A DNA stretch of 12,226 nucleotides from an uncultured Clostridia bacterium (GTDB lineage Bacteria > Bacillota > Clostridia > TANB77 > CAG-508): NCBI GenBank assembly GCA_948852945.1, contig CAQPBJ010000030.1:1-12226 (forward strand). Reading direction: 5' to 3'. The notes under the pieces were generated by a model. The model worked only from the letters and a program-made list of their open reading frames with translations. It had not been told where the DNA came from and ran no database searches. Below, piece by piece: positions 6,034 to 12,226 of the stretch (its first letter is position 1; every line of letters starts with the position of its first letter). The position numbers and the translations under genes are program-made.

Positions 6034-6912
6034 ATGATAGATTTAGAATTATATAGAATATTTAAAATTGTAGCAGACGAAGAAAATTTAACTAAAGCTA
6101 GTGAAATTTTAAAAATTTCGCAACCAGCAGTAACTAAACATATTAGAAATTTAGAAAATGAATTAAATGTGCAATTATTTAAAAGAAGTAAATATGGAAT
6201 GATATTAAATGAAAATGGAAAAAAGTTATATGAACAAATACGAGAGCCTATAAAGACTCTTCAAAAGGCAGAAGAAATATTTAATAGTAATAGGAGTATA
6301 GAGTTAGGAATACATGTAAATATGCCTGATAGATTTTACGATAAAGCCATTTTGCAGTTTTATGAAAGTAATAAAAATAGTATTATTAATATACATAAAT
6401 TATCAGCAGTAGAGATGTTTTCAAAGCTAGAAAAACAAAAGATAGATATTGTTTTTTCTAAAAAGTATAGTGATGAAATATATAATTCAAAAGAAATTAA
6501 GTTTGTAAAAATTGGAGAATTACACGATGTATTTATTGTAAATGCTAATTCAAAATACTTAAATAAAAAGTTTTCTAAACAAGATTTAAGGAATACAACA
6601 ATTTATACATTGAAAAAGTTTTCAAGTGCATATCAGAATTTATTAAAAATGCTTGAATATGATACTAATGATAATATTAATATCGAAAATGTAAATTATA
6701 CTGCTATGATTGAATTGTTGAAAGTTAGAGATATAATAACTGTTATTACTCAAGAATATTTAGAAGAAAAATTAGATAATAAAGAATTAAGTATTTTAGA
6801 TGTTGGTTTTTCACTTCCAAATGCAGAATTTGGTGTATATTATAATATTAATAATAATTTTAATGAATTACATAAGTTAATAGAAATTTTTAAAGATAAT
6901 TCCAAACTATAA
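6034..6912 (+). CDS. LysR-family transcriptional regulator
   Basis: A 292-aa DNA-binding regulator, normal length for the family. Residues 1-60 form the winged helix-turn-helix: the region ENLTKASEILKISQPAVTKH (17-36) is the recognition helix region, and LENELNVQLFKRSKYGMILN (40-59) covers the wing, followed by the linker helix to about 85. Residues 90-292 would be the two-lobed effector-binding domain; it is Lys/Asn rich and poorly conserved, so no ligand can be named. Start: the ATG at 6034 lies 6 nt after AGGAGA. The gene stands alone between the tRNA terminator and an AT-rich gap with its own terminator, on the same strand as everything else. No divergent target, the usual LysR arrangement, is present. 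Regulation of neighbouring lipid genes is possible but nothing here shows it. Confidence 0.92.
   Translation: MIDLELYRIFKIVADEENLTKASEILKISQPAVTKHIRNLENELNVQLFKRSKYGMILNENGKKLYEQIREPIKTLQKAEEIFNSNRSIELGIHVNMPDRFYDKAILQFYESNKNSIINIHKLSAVEMFSKLEKQKIDIVFSKKYSDEIYNSKEIKFVKIGELHDVFIVNANSKYLNKKFSKQDLRNTTIYTLKKFSSAYQNLLKMLEYDTNDNINIENVNYTAMIELLKVRDIITVITQEYLEEKLDNKELSILDVGFSLPNAEFGVYYNINNNFNELHKLIEIFKDNSKL
6902..6912 (+). repeat. 11-bp direct repeat CCAAACTATAA, copy 1
   Basis: Overlaps the last codons and stop of the LysR gene. An exact copy is at 7018-7028. The second copy also contains CAAACTA (7019-7025), complementary to TAGTTTG (6957-6963). Significance is uncertain in such AT-rich DNA. Confidence 0.5.
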
Positions 6913-6966
6913 CTTGTGATTATACTTTGATAACAAATATGTATTTTACATTAGAGTAGTTTGATT

Positions 6967-6983
6967 TTATAATTAAATTATAA
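6967..6983 (+). repeat. Perfect AT-only palindrome in the gap after the LysR gene
   Basis: TTATAATT (6967-6974), one central A, then AATTATAA (6976-6983). It lies inside the arms TAGTTTG/CAAACTA (6957-6963, 7019-7025). It could be an operator for the adjacent LysR protein or simple AT-rich chance. The 6913-7045 stretch otherwise holds nothing I can assign. Confidence 0.4.
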
Positions 6984-7017
6984 TTAGTATTTCTAATTTT
7001 ATAATACTTTAATTTTA

Positions 7018-7028
7018 CCAAACTATAA
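7018..7028 (+). repeat. 11-bp direct repeat CCAAACTATAA, copy 2
   Basis: Exact copy of 6902-6912, about 116 bp downstream, shortly before the terminator at 7046. Confidence 0.5.
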
Positions 7029-7045
7029 AACTAAAAGTTAGTTTT

Positions 7046-7078
7046 AAGGCTTCTAGTAATTTTACTAGAGGTCTTTTT
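7046..7078 (+). terminator. Intrinsic terminator of the LysR gene
   Basis: AAGGCTTCTAGTAA (7046-7059) pairs with TTACTAGAGGTCTT (7062-7075) with two G-U pairs and a tight loop, followed by a T-run through 7078. It ends the LysR transcript just before the promoter of the lipid-kinase operon. Confidence 0.85.
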
Positions 7079-7084
7079 ATTTCC

Positions 7085-7113
7085 TTGATATATAAGAATC
7101 TATTTGTTATAAT
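7085..7113 (+). promoter_or_regulatory. Sigma-A promoter of the lipid kinase-ylmH operon
   Basis: -35 TTGATA (7085-7090), a 17-bp spacer and a consensus -10 TATAAT (7108-7113). Initiation near 7120 gives a leader of roughly 20 nt to the ATG at 7143. It lies directly after the LysR terminator. Confidence 0.75.
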
Positions 7114-7142
7114 GCAAGTAACATAAATGATTGGAGAAATAT

Positions 7143-7784
7143 ATGAAAAATTTAGTTGGAATAGTCGTATCTATTATATATATAGTTTTAGTTTTTGTTT
7201 TATCAAAATTTATGACTAAAAAAGGCGAAGAAATGAGCAGAAAGTTTATTCATATTGCACTTTCAAATATATGGTTTATATATTGTTTATTTATAGATAA
7301 ATTGTGGGTTGCATCTATATTACCTGCTGTGTTTATAGTTATAAATTCATTATCATACAAATTTAAGATTTTTAAAACAATGGAAAGAGAGCAAAATGAT
7401 GGTTTTGGAACTATTTACTATGCTATATCTATTTTACTCGTAACTATTTTTTCATATTTACAAGCAAGCCCAATTATAGGTGCAACAGGGATGTTTATTA
7501 TGGGATATGGAGATGGCTTTGCTGCTGTTGTTGGTAAGAGATTTAAAAGTAAAGAATATAATATTTTCGGAGCCAAAAAAACAATTGCTGGTTCAACTAC
7601 AATGTTTGTGATTAGTTTAATTATTTCATGTATAGTATTTTATATTATAGGTATGAAATATTTTATTATAAAAGCGTTTATAACATCTATTATTGCTACA
7701 TTATTAGAAGCTATTTCTGTTAAAGGGTTAGATAATATAAGCGTTCCTGTAATGGTAACTGTACTTACATACCTTTTTATATAA
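7143..7784 (+). CDS. DGK1/SEC59/VTE5-family integral membrane lipid (polyprenol/diacylglycerol/phytol-type) kinase
   Basis: A 213-aa polytopic membrane protein with about six to seven hydrophobic segments. Family cues in order: RKFIHI (33-38), a QNDGFGTIYY loop (84-93), GYGDGFAAVVGKRF (121-134), KKTIAGS (145-151) and EAIS..GLDNISVPV (189-203). This is the pattern of the CTP-dependent dolichol/diacylglycerol/phytol kinase superfamily, related to CDP-diacylglycerol synthases, which phosphorylates a membrane-embedded alcohol. The substrate cannot be told from sequence; undecaprenol or diacylglycerol are plausible in Bacillota. Start: the ATG at 7143 lies 6 nt after GGAG (7133-7136). An in-frame TTG at 7131 overlaps that site and was rejected. 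It is first in an operon with ylmH, which begins 13 bp later. Confidence 0.85.
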   Translation: MKNLVGIVVSIIYIVLVFVLSKFMTKKGEEMSRKFIHIALSNIWFIYCLFIDKLWVASILPAVFIVINSLSYKFKIFKTMEREQNDGFGTIYYAISILLVTIFSYLQASPIIGATGMFIMGYGDGFAAVVGKRFKSKEYNIFGAKKTIAGSTTMFVISLIISCIVFYIIGMKYFIIKAFITSIIATLLEAISVKGLDNISVPVMVTVLTYLFI

Positions 7785-7797
7785 AAGTAGGTGGAAA

Positions 7798-8575
7798 ATG
7801 AAAAATAAAATTGAAAATAGCGAAGAGGTATTATTAGCTAAAGTAGAAGATAAAAAAAGACTGGCTAACACTAAAAATAAGATTACATATTCAGATTTTT
7901 TAAACGAGAAAGAACAATTAATTATAAAGAAGAATATGAATTTAAAAAACTATTTTTGGTTTGGAGAAAAAGAAAATTTAGATAGAAAAGTATTAATTTT
8001 TTATCCTGAAAAATTAGATGAAGAAATTGTAAAAAGAAACTTAGAAGATATAATATCTGTGATTAGAATTATATTGCCAGCTGATATGAAACGGTGAATA
8101 TGAGCATAGAAATTACTTGTCAGGTATAATAAAATTAGGAATTGATAGAGCTAAAATTGGAGATATTTTAGTAGATAAAGATGGGGCAGATATATTTGTA
8201 TTTAAATTAAATTCTTCTTACATAATGCAAGGTCTGCTTGAATTAACTCGTTTTAGAAAATCTAAGATAGAAGAAATAAAAATTAGTGAAGCTAAAGAAA
8301 AAATAGAAAATTTTGAAGAGATGTCTATAATAGTTGCTAGTATGAGAATAGATAATATTGTTGCAGAATTAATATCTTCATCAAGAAATAAAGCTATAGA
8401 ATTTATTGAAAACGAAAGAGTATTAGTTAATTATGATACTATTTATAAAAATTCAAAAATGATTAATTTTGGAGATGTTATCACTATTAGAGGAAAAGGA
8501 AAATTTATTATTGACGCTTTGGTCAGAAATACTAGAGGAGATAGATGTGTTCTAAGAGTAAGAAAATATGCCTAA
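7798..8575 (+). pseudogene. ylmH: YlmH, S4-domain ribosome-associated RNA-binding protein, split by a +1 frameshift at 8092-8093
   Basis: Zero frame runs 7798-8097 (99 codons, ending CGG TGA). The rest of the protein continues in the next frame from 8093 to 8575. Removing one base at 8092 restores ADMKGEYEHRNYLSGIIKLG and a 258-aa protein, the normal YlmH length (about 257 in Bacillus). The N-terminal domain has YSDFLNEKEQ and RKVLIFYPEK. The middle has LGIDRAKIGDILV. Residues about 182-235 are an S4 RNA-binding domain (RIDNIVAELISSSRNKA, then GDVITIRGKGKF). YlmH is linked to division-gene clusters and, in Bacillus, to ribosome quality control. The second part has no ribosome binding site at its TTG (8117), so it is not a separate gene. 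No other lesion is seen, so the event is recent, a sequencing or assembly error, or less likely recoding. The start follows AGGTGG at 3-nt spacing. Confidence 0.88.
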
Positions 8576-8609
8576 GTAGTGTTTAAGGTAGCAGATACGA
8601 ATTTTTTTA

Positions 8610-8638
8610 TTGCAAAAAAGCTTAAAAAAATATATAAT
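8610..8638 (+). promoter_or_regulatory. Sigma-A promoter of the tetR-acyl-CoA synthetase operon
   Basis: -35 TTGCAA (8610-8615), 17-bp spacer, consensus -10 TATAAT (8633-8638). It lies 35 nt after the ylmH stop. A 7-T run (8602-8608) with only a weak stem before it precedes the promoter, so termination of the ylmH transcript is unclear. Confidence 0.7.
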
Positions 8639-8650
8639 TGTGTATATTTT
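8627..8650 (+). promoter_or_regulatory. Candidate operator overlapping the tetR promoter
   Basis: An imperfect inverted repeat: AAAATATATA (8627-8636), spacer ATTG, TGTATATTTT (8641-8650), with one mismatch in ten. It covers the -10 and the likely start site, where TetR-family repressors often bind their own promoters. The AT-only arms make chance similarity a real alternative. Confidence 0.35.
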
Positions 8651-8669
8651 ATAAGGGTGTGGTTTATAT

Positions 8670-9248
8670 ATGAATAAGACCAAAAGAAAAATATTTGAAA
8701 CATCAATGAAGTTATTTGCTGAGAAAGGTTATGATGCAACTAGTGTTGAAGAAATTACAGCTACAGTAGGAGTTGCTAAAGGAACTCTTTATTATCATTT
8801 TAGTAGTAAAGAAGAAATATATAACTTTTTATTAGAAGAAGGAACAAAGCTTTTGATAAATAATATTGATGTTAAAGTAGCAAAACTTGAAAATTCAATA
8901 GATAAATTAAGATCTATTGTTTTATTACAGCTTAGAGTAATTACAAAATATCAAAATTTGATAACGATTTATTTGTCTCAAGTGTGGGGCAGTGATGAAA
9001 GAAATCAAAAATGCCAAAAATATATTAATGATTATATAGGAAAGATAGAAGAAGTTGTAAAAGAAGGTATAGAAAAAGGAGAAATAAAAGAAGGAAATAG
9101 TGGAATTATTGCTTCTGAAATTTTTGCTTTTACATGTGCTGGATTTATGTTTAAAATAAAATCAGGTTTACCAATAGATATAAAAGAAATGTGTATCGAA
9201 TTTGATAAAATGATATATGGACTAAAAAGGGGAATGGAAAATGGGTAA
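8670..9248 (+). CDS. TetR-family transcriptional regulator of the adjacent acyl-CoA synthetase
   Basis: A 192-aa one-component repressor of normal length. Residues 5-52 are the TetR helix-turn-helix: ETSMKLFAEKGYDATSVEEI (10-29), then GVAKGTLYYHFSSKEEIY (34-51), an almost textbook match. The all-helical remainder (about 55-190) would bind a ligand and dimerise; it is too divergent to name the effector. It overlaps the acyl-CoA synthetase by 8 bp (9241-9248), so the two are translationally linked. In Bacillota such pairs usually respond to fatty acyl compounds, so a fatty-acid or acyl-CoA sensor role is a reasonable inference. Start: the ATG at 8670 follows AAGGGTG at a long spacing. Autoregulation through the dyad over its promoter is plausible. 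Confidence 0.93.
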   Translation: MNKTKRKIFETSMKLFAEKGYDATSVEEITATVGVAKGTLYYHFSSKEEIYNFLLEEGTKLLINNIDVKVAKLENSIDKLRSIVLLQLRVITKYQNLITIYLSQVWGSDERNQKCQKYINDYIGKIEEVVKEGIEKGEIKEGNSGIIASEIFAFTCAGFMFKIKSGLPIDIKEMCIEFDKMIYGLKRGMENG

Positions 9249-10974
9249 AGGAATACATGAATATACTAAAATAACTGATTTAAAAGATTTATTAAATAAG
9301 TCTGCTAAAAAATACGGAGATAAAGCAGCATTTAAATTTAAAACAGATGTACCAGGAGAATTTAGAGAAAAAAGTTATAAAGAGTTTTTTAATGAAGTTA
9401 ATGCATTAGGAACAGCACTTATTAATTTAGGACTTAAAGATAAGCGTATAGCTATAATTTCAGAAAATAGATATGAATGGTGTGTGGCTTATTTAGCAAC
9501 TGTTTGTGGTACAGCGTTAGTTGTTCCTTTAGATAAATCTTTACCTGAAAATGAAACAAGAAGTTTAATAGAACGTTCAGAAGTTGATGCCATTATATAT
9601 AGTAATAAATATGATGAGATAATGGCTAAAATGAAAAAAGAAAATTTTGCAAAATTAAAAATTTATATTTCTATGGATTTAGAAAAAGAGAAAGATAAAA
9701 TTTATTCTCAAAAAGAACTAGTAGAAAAAGGAAAAAAATATATAGAAAATGGTGATAAAAGATTTGTTGAGGCAAAAATAGATAATGAAAAAATGTCTAT
9801 AATGTTATTTACTTCAGGTACTACTTCTAAATCAAAAGCTGTAGCTTTATCACATAAAAATTTATGTACTAATATTCAAGATATTGCATCAATGTTTGAT
9901 ATTAATGAAAAAGATGTATTTTTATCATTTTTACCACTTCATCATACTTTTGAATCAACAGTAGGATTTTTATATCCAATTTATGCTGGAGCTGCAATTG
10001 CTTATTGCGATGGAGTTAAGCATTTAGCTGAAAATATAAAAGAATATAGAATTACTGTAATGATTTCTGTTCCTATTTTATTTGAAAATATGTATAAAAA
10101 AGTTATGAGAGGAATTGATAAAAAAGGAAAATTAGAGACAGTAAAAAAAGGTATGAAAATTAGTGATTTCTTAATGAAATTTCATATAGATATTAGAAGA
10201 AAAATATTTAAAGAAATTCACGATTTGTTAGGTGGAAAAGTTAGATTATTTATCAATGGGGCTGCTGCCTTAGATCCTGAAATTGAAAAAGGTTTTAATA
10301 GCTTAGGAATAAATATGGCTCAAGGATATGGTTTAACTGAGACTTCACCAGTACTTGCTGCTGGAAATGGAGAACGTAAATATTCTAGAATTGGTTCAGT
10401 TGGAAGAGCTTTTCCAAGTGTCGAAATTAAGATAGAAGATTCAGATGAAAATGGTGTTGGAGAAATTGTTGCTAAAGCTGATTCAGTAATGCTTGAATAT
10501 TATGGCAATGAAGAAGCTACAAAAGAAGTTTTAGTAGATGGATGGTTTCATACAGGTGATTTAGGGTATTTTGATAAAGATGGTTATTTATATATTGCAG
10601 GTAGAAAAAAGAGCGTTATAGTATTAAAAAATGGTAAAAACATTTATCCAGAAGAAATAGAAGGATTAATTGGTAGAATAGACGGCGTTAAAGAATCTTT
10701 TGTTTATGGTGTTCCTTCTACAAATGCAGATGAAAAAGAATCAAAAATTAATGCAGAAATTGTTTACGAAAAAGAAAGAATAGAAGAGATTTTAGGAACA
10801 ACTGATGAAGAAAAAATAAAAGATTATATGTGGGAACATGTAAAAGAAATTAATAAAACAATGCCATCATATAAATATGTAAGAGAAATTATGGTTACTG
10901 ACCAAGAATTAATAAAAACAACAACTGAAAAGGTAAAAAGACATGAAGAGATAAAAAAAGTCTTAGGGAAATAA
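9241..10974 (+). CDS. Long-chain acyl-CoA synthetase-type AMP-forming ligase
   Basis: ANL-superfamily adenylating enzyme (577 aa), which activates a fatty acid with ATP to acyl-AMP and then to the CoA thioester. Motifs in order: P-loop LFTSGTTSKSKA (189-200), LPLHHTFES (231-239), NGAAALDPEIEKGF (339-352), the adenine-binding QGYGLTETSP (361-370), WFHTGDLGYFDKDGYLYIAG (435-454), the hinge region RKKSVIVLKNGKNIYPEE (455-472) and the C-terminal KTTTEKVKR (559-567), where Lys564 is the expected catalytic lysine. The P-loop has SKSK in place of the usual GxPK, and Glu563 replaces the usual Gly; related clostridial enzymes as I recall also vary here. Length and HHTFES favour the FAA1/FadD long-chain group over acetate-type enzymes. 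The ATG overlaps the tetR 3' end by 8 bp, with a GGGGAATGGAAA site inside tetR. A terminator follows at 11000. Confidence 0.9.
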   Translation: MGKGIHEYTKITDLKDLLNKSAKKYGDKAAFKFKTDVPGEFREKSYKEFFNEVNALGTALINLGLKDKRIAIISENRYEWCVAYLATVCGTALVVPLDKSLPENETRSLIERSEVDAIIYSNKYDEIMAKMKKENFAKLKIYISMDLEKEKDKIYSQKELVEKGKKYIENGDKRFVEAKIDNEKMSIMLFTSGTTSKSKAVALSHKNLCTNIQDIASMFDINEKDVFLSFLPLHHTFESTVGFLYPIYAGAAIAYCDGVKHLAENIKEYRITVMISVPILFENMYKKVMRGIDKKGKLETVKKGMKISDFLMKFHIDIRRKIFKEIHDLLGGKVRLFINGAAALDPEIEKGFNSLGINMAQGYGLTETSPVLAAGNGERKYSRIGSVGRAFPSVEIKIEDSDENGVGEIVAKADSVMLEYYGNEEATKEVLVDGWFHTGDLGYFDKDGYLYIAGRKKSVIVLKNGKNIYPEEIEGLIGRIDGVKESFVYGVPSTNADEKESKINAEIVYEKERIEEILGTTDEEKIKDYMWEHVKEINKTMPSYKYVREIMVTDQELIKTTTEKVKRHEEIKKVLGK

Positions 10975-10999
10975 GCATTGTAACAAAAATGTAATATGA

Positions 11000-11029
11000 A
11001 AAAGATGCAAAAGATATTGTATCTTTTTT
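11000..11029 (+). terminator. Intrinsic terminator of the tetR-acyl-CoA synthetase operon
   Basis: AAAAGATGCAA (11000-11010) pairs with TTGTATCTTTT (11017-11027) as an 11-bp stem with one G-U pair and loop AAGATA, followed by a T-run (11024-11029). Its 3' arm contains the -35 of the next promoter. Confidence 0.85.
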
Positions 11030-11045
11030 ATATTATAGGTATAAT
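11017..11045 (+). promoter_or_regulatory. Putative sigma-A promoter of the last gene, nested in the preceding terminator
   Basis: -35 TTGTAT (11017-11022), 17-bp spacer, consensus -10 TATAAT (11040-11045). Initiation near 11052 gives a leader of about 43 nt. The -35 is also the start of the terminator 3' arm. Confidence 0.6.
11022..11039 (+). repeat. 18-bp direct repeat TCTTTTTTATATTATAGG, copy 1
   Basis: The tail of the terminator at 11000 and the spacer of the next promoter. It is exactly repeated at 12172-12189, again as the tail of a terminator. The 11-mer TATATTATAGG also occurs on the minus strand at 12206-12216. Confidence 0.75.
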
Positions 11046-11094
11046 TAATTTAGTTAAATTTGAATTCACAGAATTTTAAAGGAGGTCAGTTTAC

Positions 11095-12135
11095 ATGCCA
11101 TTTTTGTTTGATAGATTTTTAAATAATAAACAAGGTATAGTAAACGTGAGGATGGTAATCACGGAAGAAAAAATATTATCTAATATAGAAAAAGTTCAAA
11201 AAATGATAAATCCTAACAGTAAGAAACAAATTGTACAATTAGAAGAAGACACTTACTTTAAAGATTTAGTTGAATCAATAAAAACTTATCTTGAAGAATA
11301 TCCAAAGAAAAAGAATTTCCCAAGAAGTGTGTATAATGCAGCATATGATTTAGTTGAATTTGCAACAAATCAATTTGAAGAAAATACAAAAAAGATTGAG
11401 GAATTAATAATTCAAAGAGAAAAAAATATTGGTTTAGCTTTTGAATTAAAAACTACATTATCTAAGGTAATAAAGAAAGAAGAAGGATTCGAAAAAGATT
11501 TAGAACTAGCAAGTGCTAAATTTTCAGAAGATATAAATGAAGCTTTAAAAATTATCGCTGGAAAAACTACTACAGAAGAAAAACAAGCTGCTAGAAAATT
11601 AATAGATGCTAGAATAAATAATTTGGAATCTAATTTCCATATAGAAATTGATATGGAAAGAATTGAAGATAAATCTAAAGCGTTAAGCTATATCGGAATA
11701 GAAATTGCAGAAGCATTAAAATATATACCAGCACCTGTTGAAGAAGTTGCTAGTGAACCAGCAATGATGGCTGGAGGAACAACAATGCAAGCTCCAGTTC
11801 AAAATACTTTATTAAATCAACAACCAGCTAAAGTTGCACCTAAAGCACAAGTTGGGGCTACAAATATTGCAGCTGCTACAAGAGTAGAACAACCAAAGAA
11901 ACAAGTTTCAAAACAACCATCTAATTCAATACTAGCTCAAGCACCACAAACAAAATCAGATAATAAAGTATTAAATGATTTATATATGCAAGAAACTAGA
12001 TTTGATGTTAAACCTTCATTATGGCAACGTGTTAAAAATTCTAAATTTGTAAGAACTATTCGTTATATAATGAAGATTAGAGTTGTTCTTGATTTACCAG
12101 CTTTACCAGAAGGTAGAGGAGAAAACGATTTTTAA
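11095..12135 (+). CDS. Unrecognised helical protein with Pro/Ala/Gln linker and basic C-terminal segment
   Basis: I do not recognise this 346-aa protein. It has three parts. Residues about 20-212 are charged, Lys/Glu-rich and predicted helical, with likely coiled-coil stretches (for example EENTKKIEELIIQREK, 95-110). Residues 213-288 are a low-complexity linker rich in Ala, Pro, Gln and Thr, the kind of disordered tether found in division or envelope scaffold proteins. Residues 302-333 are basic and amphipathic-looking (LWQRVKNSKFVRTIRYIMKI), followed by LDLPALPEGRGENDF. There is no signal peptide, transmembrane segment or catalytic motif, so it should be cytoplasmic, perhaps membrane-associated through the basic tail. 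The ATG at 11095 is 9 nt after a near-perfect AAAGGAGG, suggesting high translation; the alternative Met20 has poor spacing. It is monocistronic, with its own promoter and terminator. Confidence 0.85.
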   Translation: MPFLFDRFLNNKQGIVNVRMVITEEKILSNIEKVQKMINPNSKKQIVQLEEDTYFKDLVESIKTYLEEYPKKKNFPRSVYNAAYDLVEFATNQFEENTKKIEELIIQREKNIGLAFELKTTLSKVIKKEEGFEKDLELASAKFSEDINEALKIIAGKTTTEEKQAARKLIDARINNLESNFHIEIDMERIEDKSKALSYIGIEIAEALKYIPAPVEEVASEPAMMAGGTTMQAPVQNTLLNQQPAKVAPKAQVGATNIAAATRVEQPKKQVSKQPSNSILAQAPQTKSDNKVLNDLYMQETRFDVKPSLWQRVKNSKFVRTIRYIMKIRVVLDLPALPEGRGENDF

Positions 12136-12150
12136 AAATAATAAAGATTT

Positions 12151-12179
12151 AAAGACTATCTATTAAGATAGTCTTTTTT
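12151..12179 (+). terminator. Intrinsic terminator of the last gene
   Basis: AAAGACTATC (12151-12160) pairs perfectly with GATAGTCTTT (12167-12176) around loop TATTAA, with a T-run through 12179. It lies 15 nt after the stop codon. The stem shares AAAGACTAT with the tpiA-gpmI hairpin. Confidence 0.88.
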
Positions 12180-12189
12180 ATATTATAGG
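12172..12189 (+). repeat. 18-bp direct repeat TCTTTTTTATATTATAGG, copy 2
   Basis: Exact copy of 11022-11039. It spans the U-tract of the last terminator and the left arm of the hairpin at 12177-12218. Confidence 0.75.
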
Positions 12190-12218
12190 AAAGTTCTCCG
12201 AACTTCCTATAATATAAA
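12177..12218 (+). repeat. Long hairpin-forming inverted repeat at the window edge
   Basis: The left arm (12177-12196, core TATTATAGGAAAGTTC) pairs with the right arm (12200-12218, core GAACTTCCTATAATA) with a single bulged A and the 3-nt loop TCC, giving about 19 bp. It directly follows the terminator U-tract and has no U-run of its own on either strand. The right arm contains TATAAT but no -35 at proper spacing. It may be a regulatory site or a repeated palindromic element belonging to the gene beyond the window. Confidence 0.7.
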
Positions 12219-12226
12219 TACATTCC

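Noticed and set aside
7131..7142. TTG start for the lipid kinase
   Set aside because: The codon overlaps the GGAG ribosome binding site that serves the ATG at 7143.
8095..8109. TGA read as an amino acid (alternative code)
   Set aside because: Reading through TGA at 8095 meets a second TGA and then TAG within a few codons, and Trp is TGG in all other genes.
8117..8575. Separate S4-domain gene starting at TTG 8117
   Set aside because: No ribosome binding site, and conserved YlmH residues GEYEHRNYL continue upstream of it in the same frame back to 8093.
12200..12218. Promoter in the right arm of the terminal hairpin
   Set aside because: TATAAT is present, but no -35 resembling TTGACA lies 16-18 bp upstream.

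Overview
The window is AT-rich, with short gaps, nearly all coding on the + strand, AGA as the dominant Arg codon, strong AGGAGG-type ribosome binding sites and intrinsic terminators. This fits a low-GC Bacillota, most likely a Clostridia-type anaerobe. The lineage cannot be fixed further from sequence alone. The genetic code is standard: Trp is TGG and almost all stops are TAA.

Layout. (1) 1-5765 is a glycolytic run: 3' end of gap, pgk, an unrecognised membrane-anchored protein, tpiA, gpmI, then a YezG/DUF600-like protein with a long charged tail. I see no U-tailed terminator and no good promoter between gap and the tRNA, so it may be one transcript. Two hairpins without U-tracts sit inside it (475-500 and about 3202-3282). 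(2) 5766-6002 holds an unexplained GC-rich foldable stretch, which carries a 24-nt exact copy of the leader and 5' part of the tRNA that follows, then tRNA-Gln(CUG) and its terminator. (3) 6034-6912 is a LysR regulator on its own promoter. (4) 7143-8575 is an operon of a DGK1/SEC59/VTE5-type lipid kinase and ylmH. ylmH is split by one extra base at a site that contains the only in-frame CGG codon and the only gene-ending TGA in the window. (5) 8670-10974 is a TetR regulator overlapping a long-chain acyl-CoA synthetase, a self-contained lipid module. (6) 11095-12135 is an unrecognised helical protein with a Pro/Ala/Gln linker and a basic tail, closed by a terminator and a second long hairpin at the window edge.

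The glycolytic enzymes carry triose phosphates from GAPDH to 2-phosphoglycerate; enolase is not adjacent. The second half has a membrane-lipid flavour (lipid kinase, acyl-CoA synthetase). I find no CRISPR array, transposase, phage gene or recognisable defence system. The most unusual items are the tRNA-flanking repeat/structured element, the ylmH frameshift site, and the tpiA-gpmI hairpin.
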